From an uncultured Bacteroides sp. (GTDB lineage Bacteria > Bacteroidota > Bacteroidia > Bacteroidales > Bacteroidaceae), in the NCBI GenBank assembly GCA_900555635.1, contig USLU01000089.1, positions 1 to 19,925 of the forward strand: a stretch of 19,925 nucleotides of DNA, in the 5' to 3' direction. Position 1 is the stretch's first letter. Each line of letters starts with the position of its first letter. Under the pieces are notes generated by a model. The model was not told the DNA's origin and did not search any database. It worked only from the letters and a program-made list of their open reading frames with translations. Below, piece after piece: positions 14,821 through 19,925 of the stretch. The position numbers and the translations under genes are program-made.

Positions 14821-15929
14821 AAACCGTCGGTATAGTGAATTTCCATGCTGCCATTAATTATGGTTCTGCTCTTTTAGCTTATGCCTTGCAACGCACTATA
14901 AGTGATATGGGATATGATTGCAAAATTATAAACTACCAACCGAAACGGCAGATTGAATGTTATCGGTTACCTATCTTGGTAAGTCGGAATCCTATAAAAC
15001 GTTGGATAGAATCCTTATATTGGGGGGGGTACGGCAAACAAATGGAGCAAAAATATGAAAAGTTCCATCAATTTGCACATGATTATATGCGTTTGACTCC
15101 CTATTGTAATGAACCGGAACATATAAATGATATTTGCGGAACATTTGATTTTTATATTGCGGGAGGCGACCAAATCTGGAATACTAAATGTGCAGATTTT
15201 GAATGGTACTATTATTTGGATTTTGTTAAAAATGGCAAGAAAATAGCTTATGCTCCCAGTATGGGACCTGGAGGCAGTGCTGCAATAAGTAATGATGAAG
15301 TAAATAAAGTAAAGCAAGAAGTGTCTACTTTTTCTGCAGTAGCTGTCAGAGACAGCGGAACAGCCGAGCTCTTTGATTCAAATTTCGAAATAGTTCTTGA
15401 TCCAACTATGTTGTTAACTGCTGATGAATGGTCTCTATTAGCGGGAGACAAGCCGTTAATTAATGGAGAGTATGTATTCTATTATGATCCTTTTGATCAT
15501 GATATGGGTAAATCAGCAGCGAAAGAATATTCAAAGACACACAATTGTAAAATCGTTTCTAGTAATATTTACATGATATTCAAGAAAGATTCTAAAACAT
15601 TCAATTATAATCTGAATGTCGGTCCATTAGAGTTTCTAAATCTTGTTAGGTATGCTAAGTATTGTATAGGTCGCTCATTTCATCTTTGTGCGTTCTCGCT
15701 ACTTTTTCATAAAGAATTTAAGATGGTAGATGGATTGAGAGATAAGCGAAATCTTGAATTGGCCAACTTATTATTTGCGGATGTGGCATTGTTACGCAAA
15801 GATGGGGGAGAGGATATGGTGATTAACTCGGCAGATTATACGGAAATATTTGAGAAGCGGTTAATAGAGCAAAGGAAGAAGTCAATCCGGTTTCTAGCAG
15901 AAGCCTTGAATTGCAAGAAAATAGAATAA
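14817..15929 (+). CDS. Polysaccharide pyruvyl transferase family protein (in frame, G8 tract)
   Basis: The 370-residue protein starts MKTVGIVNFHAAINYGSALL, the classic N-terminus of this family, followed by DFYIAGGDQIWN, then AYAPSMGPGG and AVRDSGTAELF. It ends with GPLEFLNLVRYAKYCIGRSF, where family members usually have a NSFHG-type motif; here it is RSFHLCAF. It is distinct in sequence from the pyruvyl transferase at 10641. Trp69-Gly-Gly-Tyr72 is encoded by a G8 tract, in frame in this sequence (ON). A change of one G would truncate it soon after residue 72. It is coupled to the F420-hydrogenase-like gene by a 4-base overlap, and the two probably act together. The added group need not be pyruvate. 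Confidence 0.9.
   Translation: MKTVGIVNFHAAINYGSALLAYALQRTISDMGYDCKIINYQPKRQIECYRLPILVSRNPIKRWIESLYWGGYGKQMEQKYEKFHQFAHDYMRLTPYCNEPEHINDICGTFDFYIAGGDQIWNTKCADFEWYYYLDFVKNGKKIAYAPSMGPGGSAAISNDEVNKVKQEVSTFSAVAVRDSGTAELFDSNFEIVLDPTMLLTADEWSLLAGDKPLINGEYVFYYDPFDHDMGKSAAKEYSKTHNCKIVSSNIYMIFKKDSKTFNYNLNVGPLEFLNLVRYAKYCIGRSFHLCAFSLLFHKEFKMVDGLRDKRNLELANLLFADVALLRKDGGEDMVINSADYTEIFEKRLIEQRKKSIRFLAEALNCKKIE
15022..15029 (+). repeat. Poly-G tract (G8) in the second pyruvyl transferase gene
   Basis: Eight consecutive G flanked as T-G8-TACG, the same flanks as the G9 tract in the acyltransferase gene. With eight G the reading frame is intact; seven or nine would break it. It is the ON counterpart of the other two tracts. 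Confidence 0.9.
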
Positions 15930-15963
15930 TAAGCTTGTATTCTCCAATGAACATAGAGTCAAA

Positions 15964-16677
15964 ATGAAAAGGATATTTGTATATGTTTCGTCTTTGCGGT
16001 TATTATTGCACTATTTGTATTACAAGACTGCAGCGAACAAAGATGTGATTGAAGAGGATGTATTGCGAAATTCCCGACAGTTTATGGAAGGAAAGGGAGC
16101 TACAGGATTTTATGCTTTTTGTTTCTTGATGACATTCTACACAATGTTTCGGAATGTGTTTTACGCTCGTGTAGGAAAATATCATCATTTTTATGCGAAA
16201 TTTTTAAGGATTTTTGCGAGTGCACAGCCACTGCTTGATGTGTCTGAAACATCGGATATATCTGGAGGGTTGTTAGTGCAGCATGGATATGGTACAATTA
16301 TATCTCCAGCTAAAATGGGGCGTAATTGCTGGATAAACCAAGGGGTAAGTATTGGTCATAGGACGGAAGCGGGACAACCGGTTATAGGTGATAATGTTCG
16401 TATAGCAGCAGGGGCTTTGGTACTCGGTCCTGTAAAGGTCGGTCGGGGAGCAACGGTGGCTCCTGGTGCTGTGGTTCTGAAAAATGTACCAGCTTATGCC
16501 ATTGTAGCTGGCAATCCGGCACAAGTAATAGGTTTTAATATGACTCCTGACCAAGTAGTTGAATATGAGATGCGGCAATATCCGGAGAAGGATCGGATTA
16601 GCAGGAGTCAGTTGGAGAAAAATTTTGAAAAGTACTATATAAGTAGGCGGGAAGCAATTTCTGAATTCTTGAAATAA
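15964..16677 (+). CDS. CysE-like (serine O-acetyltransferase family) hexapeptide acetyltransferase
   Basis: The 237-residue protein has a helical N-terminus and a left-handed beta-helix with LLVQHGYGTIISPAKMGRNC, then WINQGVSIGHR and AAGALVLGPVKVGRGATVAPG, closing with AIVAGNPAQVIG. This matches the serine acetyltransferase-like branch (GLxIxHxxGxVI pattern, His in VQHGYG and IGHR). In a capsule locus it more likely acetylates a sugar or a glycan-linked residue than makes O-acetylserine for cysteine synthesis. The start at 15964 follows the second pyruvyl transferase by 34 bases. The C-terminal charged tail (about 190-237) is longer than in CysE proper. Confidence 0.87.
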   Translation: MKRIFVYVSSLRLLLHYLYYKTAANKDVIEEDVLRNSRQFMEGKGATGFYAFCFLMTFYTMFRNVFYARVGKYHHFYAKFLRIFASAQPLLDVSETSDISGGLLVQHGYGTIISPAKMGRNCWINQGVSIGHRTEAGQPVIGDNVRIAAGALVLGPVKVGRGATVAPGAVVLKNVPAYAIVAGNPAQVIGFNMTPDQVVEYEMRQYPEKDRISRSQLEKNFEKYYISRREAISEFLK

Positions 16678-16685
16678 TAAATTCT

Positions 16686-18410
16686 ATGCATACATTTAAA
16701 GAGTATAAGCGTGCTTGTAAACAATTAAATTTACAAGGGAAAAAAATAAAAGTTGCTTTGCTTGGTGATACAGCCACACAGTTTCTTGCTACATCCATCA
16801 AAGGTGAGGGGATTTTGCGTGGTTACAACGTTGAACTATGGGAAGCAGAATACAACCAAGTGGAGTTGCAGGTGATGGATCCATTTTCGAACATGTATGA
16901 ATTCGGTGCAGATTACACGATCGTGTTTCAGTCGACACACAAGATATTGGAAAAATACAGTATGATGGAGCCTACGGACCAAGCCACGTTAGCTGATGAA
17001 CGTCTTGGATTCATCCGTTCACTATGCGAACAAGTAAAAGGACGTATAATTTACTATAACTACCCAGAAATAAACGACACTGTTTTTGGTAGTTATGCTT
17101 CGAAAGTAGAGAGTTCGTTCACATATCAACTTAGTAAGCTAAATTTCGAATTGCTTAATCTTTCACAGCGATATCCAAATTTCTTTGTATGTAATTTGGC
17201 AGGGCTATCGGCTAAGTATGGTCGTGATATAATGTTCGATTCTTCGGTATATGTTAGTACCGAAATGATCCTTAGTTTTGACATACTACCTTATGTAGCA
17301 TCACATACAGTCGATATTGTGGCAGCCAGCGAAGGTCATTTTAAGAAATGCCTTATCCTCGACCTTGACAATACGGTTTGGGGAGGAGTCGTGGGTGATG
17401 ATGGTTGGGAAAATATTCAGGTGGGGCATGGTCTTGGGATTGGCAAAGCTTATACCGAATTTCAACAATGGATTAAGAAATTGAAAAATCGCGGTATTAT
17501 CATTGCTGTGTGCTCAAAAAATGATGAGGATAAGGCTAAAGAACCCTTTGAAAAGAATCCGGAGATGGTGCTAAAATTGGAGGATATTGCTGTATTCATT
17601 GCTAATTGGGAGAATAAGGCTGATAATATTTGTACCATTCAACATATACTTAATATAGGTTTTGATTCTATGGTTTTTCTTGACGATAATCCGTTTGAAC
17701 GCAACATGGTTCGCGAGAATATTCCAGGAATTACTGTCCCTGAATTACCGGAGGATCCAAGTGAGTATGTGGAATATCTATACTCGCTGAACCTTTTCGA
17801 AACCGCCTCTTATAGCGTAGGTGATAAAGACCGAACTAAGCAATATCAGGTTGAAGCAAAGCGTGCTTCATTGCAGAAGCATTTTACTAACGAGACTGAC
17901 TTTTTGAGGTCGTTAAATATGGTTAGTGAAGTTAGAGGTTTTGATAAATTTAATATTCCACGTATAGCGCAGTTGTCACAGCGGAGTAATCAATTCAATT
18001 TGCGCACAGTACGATATACTGAAGCTGAAATTACTGCTATTGAGACTAGCTCTGATTATGTTACCTTCTCATTCACTCTTGCTGATAAATTGGGCGATAA
18101 TGGTTTAATATCTGTCATCATTTTAAGAAAACAGGATATAGAAACTTTGTTCATAGATACATGGCTTATGAGTTGTCGAGTGTTGAAACGTGGTATGGAA
18201 AAATTTGTATTGAACACCATTGTTGAATATTCCCGTTTGAATGGTTTCAAACGCCTAGTTGGTGAATATTTGCCAACCTTGAAGAATGGTATGGTTGAGC
18301 AACACTATCCCAATTTGGGTTTTGAAAGAATAGAAAAAACAGAAACAGCACAGTATGTGCTTGAGATTGAAAAGTATAAGGATTTGGAATGTTATATTGA
18401 AAAGAAATAG
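16686..18410 (+). CDS. FkbH-like HAD-IIIC family protein
   Basis: Proteins of this family load a three-carbon glyceryl unit from 1,3-bisphosphoglycerate onto an acyl carrier protein in polyketide pathways (FkbH), or use the same chemistry in glycan loci. The 574-residue protein has an SGNH-like N-terminal domain (about 1-200, start KVALLGDTATQFLA), the HAD motif LDLDNTVWGG with Asp226 and Asp228, and CSKNDEDKAKEPF and FLDDNPFERNMVR motifs. A GNAT-like C-terminal domain (about 420-570) follows. Length fits FkbH-type proteins. An ACP gene three genes downstream supports loading of an acyl or glyceryl unit. The real product is not known. Confidence 0.9.
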   Translation: MHTFKEYKRACKQLNLQGKKIKVALLGDTATQFLATSIKGEGILRGYNVELWEAEYNQVELQVMDPFSNMYEFGADYTIVFQSTHKILEKYSMMEPTDQATLADERLGFIRSLCEQVKGRIIYYNYPEINDTVFGSYASKVESSFTYQLSKLNFELLNLSQRYPNFFVCNLAGLSAKYGRDIMFDSSVYVSTEMILSFDILPYVASHTVDIVAASEGHFKKCLILDLDNTVWGGVVGDDGWENIQVGHGLGIGKAYTEFQQWIKKLKNRGIIIAVCSKNDEDKAKEPFEKNPEMVLKLEDIAVFIANWENKADNICTIQHILNIGFDSMVFLDDNPFERNMVRENIPGITVPELPEDPSEYVEYLYSLNLFETASYSVGDKDRTKQYQVEAKRASLQKHFTNETDFLRSLNMVSEVRGFDKFNIPRIAQLSQRSNQFNLRTVRYTEAEITAIETSSDYVTFSFTLADKLGDNGLISVIILRKQDIETLFIDTWLMSCRVLKRGMEKFVLNTIVEYSRLNGFKRLVGEYLPTLKNGMVEQHYPNLGFERIEKTETAQYVLEIEKYKDLECYIEKK

Positions 18411-18412
18411 AA

Positions 18413-18814
18413 ATGATAGAATTGTTTCAGAATATGCAACCTGTGCATCATACATTTAAAGTGACTCAAGATGTATATAATGCATTTCAGCAGTGTAGTA
18501 ATGATTTCAACCCACTTCATACAGATGAATGGTTTGCCAAAAGTAAAGGGTTTAATGGGCGAGTAATGTATGGCAATATACTCAATGCTTTTGTTTCAAA
18601 GCTAATAGGTGAATGTTTACCAACAAAAAATGTTCTCATTAATTCTCAAGATATACAGTATCGGCAACCGGTATTTATGAGTGAGATACTGGATGCAGAA
18701 TTATTAGTTGAGGAAGTTTATGAAAGTGTTAACGCTGTTGATTTTAAGTTTAATTTCAAGAATGTGAGTGGAAAAGTGGTAGCTCGTGGACATGTACAAA
18801 TCAGTGTAATATGA
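18413..18814 (+). CDS. MaoC-like hotdog-fold dehydratase/hydratase
   Basis: The 133-residue protein fits the MaoC/(R)-specific enoyl hydratase family. The catalytic motif DFNPLHTDEWFAKSKGFNG shows Asp31 and His36 with the usual spacing, followed by RVMYGNI (family G-x-M-x-G/A). It would hydrate an enoyl-ACP/CoA or dehydrate a 3-hydroxyacyl thioester. It starts 2 bases after the FkbH-like stop, and its TGA overlaps the next gene's ATG by 4 bases, so the three are tightly coupled. With the SDR and ACP it suggests a small acyl-chain-tailoring pathway. The substrate is inferred to be ACP-bound. Confidence 0.88.
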   Translation: MIELFQNMQPVHHTFKVTQDVYNAFQQCSNDFNPLHTDEWFAKSKGFNGRVMYGNILNAFVSKLIGECLPTKNVLINSQDIQYRQPVFMSEILDAELLVEEVYESVNAVDFKFNFKNVSGKVVARGHVQISVI

Positions 18815-19533
18815 ATGTATTAGTGACAGGTGGCACTGGAGGTTTGGGACGTGCGACTGTAGAAATATTGGCTGCAAATAAAGATAACCATGTTTTCTTT
18901 ACTTATTGTAAAGCTGATGCAAATGCCGAACTTATTATGGAAGAGTATAAAAATACGACTGCTTTCAAGTGTAACCAGACGCAGATGGATTCTTTACAGA
19001 AACTGGTGGAAGCTATAAAGTTATGGGATCTTGATGTATTGGTAAATAATGCATGGACGGGTTCGCCAGAAGGGGTACATTTTCATAAATTGACAACTGA
19101 ACAACTGTTACTTGATTTTCAAAATAATGTTTTGCCCGCTGTTGCCATAACGCAGGCTGCACTTGAAACTTTTCGGAAGAAAAAACAGGGAAAGATTATT
19201 ACCGTGTTGACTTCGTCTCTTATAGGAGTACCTCCTTTGGGGTATGGCATGTATGGCTCTTCAAAGGCATATATATCCCAATTAGCAAAGACATGGAGTA
19301 AAGAGTATATAAAATGGGGAATTACTAGCAACTGTGTTTCTCCTGATTTTATGCAAACGGATTTTACGGCTGCTACTGACTTTAGGGTTGTCGAGCAATT
19401 GGTGGCAGAACATCCATTGAAGCAGATTTTATTGGTAGAAGATGTAGCGAAAGTAATAGAGTCTTTGGCGTATGCTTCGAATCATGTCAATGGTGTAAAT
19501 ATACCGGTAAATGCAGGAATAAATATATTATAA
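18811..19533 (+). CDS. SDR-family 3-oxoacyl-ACP reductase-like protein (FabG-like)
   Basis: The 240-residue protein has the classical short-chain dehydrogenase layout: nucleotide-binding TGGTGGLG at residues 6-13, the VNNAW variant of the NNAG motif, and the catalytic triad with Ser135/136 (TSS), Tyr148 and Lys152 (YGSSK). A SPDFMQTDF segment sits where family members have PGxxxT. It probably reduces a keto group of an ACP-bound acyl unit using NAD(P)H. It overlaps the MaoC-like gene by 4 bases and is followed by the ACP gene. Role as FabG-like rather than as a sugar-nucleotide reductase is inferred from these neighbours. Confidence 0.88.
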   Translation: MNVLVTGGTGGLGRATVEILAANKDNHVFFTYCKADANAELIMEEYKNTTAFKCNQTQMDSLQKLVEAIKLWDLDVLVNNAWTGSPEGVHFHKLTTEQLLLDFQNNVLPAVAITQAALETFRKKKQGKIITVLTSSLIGVPPLGYGMYGSSKAYISQLAKTWSKEYIKWGITSNCVSPDFMQTDFTAATDFRVVEQLVAEHPLKQILLVEDVAKVIESLAYASNHVNGVNIPVNAGINIL

Positions 19534-19554
19534 TTAAAATAGAATTAGAAGAAT

Positions 19555-19797
19555 ATGGAAAAAGAAGAAATTTTAGCACAAGTGCAGGATATATTTCGTG
19601 ATGTGCTTGACAATGAAGATATTGAAATAAACTTTGATACGGTGGCTGATGATATAGACGAGTGGGACTCACTTTCTCATATCCAACTGGTGGTAGGCAT
19701 TGAAAAACATTTTGGTTTGAAGTTTACTTCACAGCAAATTATTGGTTGGAGTAATGTTGGGGCTATGTGTGATGATATAGTTGCACGCGGTAAGTGA
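19555..19797 (+). CDS. Acyl carrier protein
   Basis: The 80-residue protein is acidic and helical with the DSL motif (EWDSLSHIQLVVGIEKHF); Ser39 is the expected site of 4'-phosphopantetheine attachment. The Asp-Ser-Leu and following helix match dedicated ACPs of secondary-type loci more than a housekeeping AcpP. It starts 21 bases after the SDR stop and should carry the intermediate made by the FkbH-like, MaoC-like and SDR proteins before transfer, perhaps by a ligase or transferase beyond the window. Confidence 0.92.
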   Translation: MEKEEILAQVQDIFRDVLDNEDIEINFDTVADDIDEWDSLSHIQLVVGIEKHFGLKFTSQQIIGWSNVGAMCDDIVARGK

Positions 19798-19901
19798 TAG
19801 AGTTTGTATCTTGAGAATTTTGGTTAGCGTCCAAAAATGACGTATAGGATAACCGATAAAAAAGCTAGACCTTTGCTTTCGTTAAATCAAAATCCAAGTT
19901 T

Positions 19902-19925
19902 ATGTATAGTTACAATGATTTTGAG
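19902..19925 (+). CDS. Possible start of next gene (cut by window edge)
   Basis: An ATG at 19902 is open to the window end (MYSYNDFE, eight codons). It lies 104 bases after the ACP stop. Too short to assign. A competing open frame begins at ATG 19837, so the true start is unknown; it may encode the next acyl-module enzyme. Confidence 0.25.

Noticed and set aside
19837..19925. Open frame from ATG 19837 to the window end
   Set aside because: Competes with ATG 19902 and shows no recognisable family start; too short to support either way.

Overview
The window is most likely from a Bacteroides (or close Phocaeicola) chromosome. The evidence is a pyrB-pyrI pair followed by a flavin reductase gene, a DUF4373-type protein, a UpxY (NusG-like) antiterminator at the head of a capsule locus, a Bacteroides-style tyrosine recombinase next to an invertible promoter, and AT-rich glycan genes. 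No tRNA, rRNA, CRISPR array or insertion sequence was seen.

Layout. Positions 1-1981 (minus strand) hold a housekeeping operon: pyrB, pyrI and a flavin reductase cut by the window edge. Positions 2094-3876 (minus strand) hold three small accessory genes: a DUF4373-like protein, a small SH3-barrel-like protein and an unrecognised basic protein. A nested palindrome sits between the last two. Positions 4008-4961 (plus) encode a tyrosine recombinase. Positions 5000-5294 are a DNA segment bounded by near-perfect 22-bp inverted repeats, carrying a Bacteroides-type promoter. As sequenced the promoter points left, away from the capsule genes (predicted OFF). From 5316 onward every gene is on the plus strand and closely packed: upxY, an outer-membrane export lipoprotein, a Wzx-type flippase, an acyltransferase-3 gene, a hexapeptide acyltransferase, an SGNH hydrolase, a polysaccharide pyruvyl transferase, two predicted glycosyltransferases, an F420-hydrogenase-beta-type Fe-S protein, a second pyruvyl transferase, a CysE-like acetyltransferase, then an acyl-carrier module (FkbH-like protein, MaoC-like hydratase, SDR reductase, ACP). 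The locus runs off the right edge; no polymerase, initiating sugar transferase or Wzc was recognised in the window.

How it works together. UpxY should let RNA polymerase read through the long capsule operon once the invertible promoter faces it. The export lipoprotein and flippase move the glycan; the other genes build and decorate it with acyl and probably pyruvyl or related groups, and with an ACP-bound acyl or glyceryl-type unit.

Most interesting: three decoration genes contain unusually long poly-G tracts. G9 (8657-8665) breaks the acyltransferase frame. G10 (10629-10638) puts the natural upstream start of the first pyruvyl transferase out of frame. G8 (15022-15029) leaves the second pyruvyl transferase in frame. 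The G9 and G8 tracts share the same context, T-G(n)-TACG, encoding Trp-Gly-Gly-Tyr when in frame. Together with the invertible promoter this suggests two-tier phase variation: an inversion turns the whole capsule on or off, while slipped-strand mispairing in single genes changes its decoration. That is inference from sequence; homopolymer sequencing error must be excluded.
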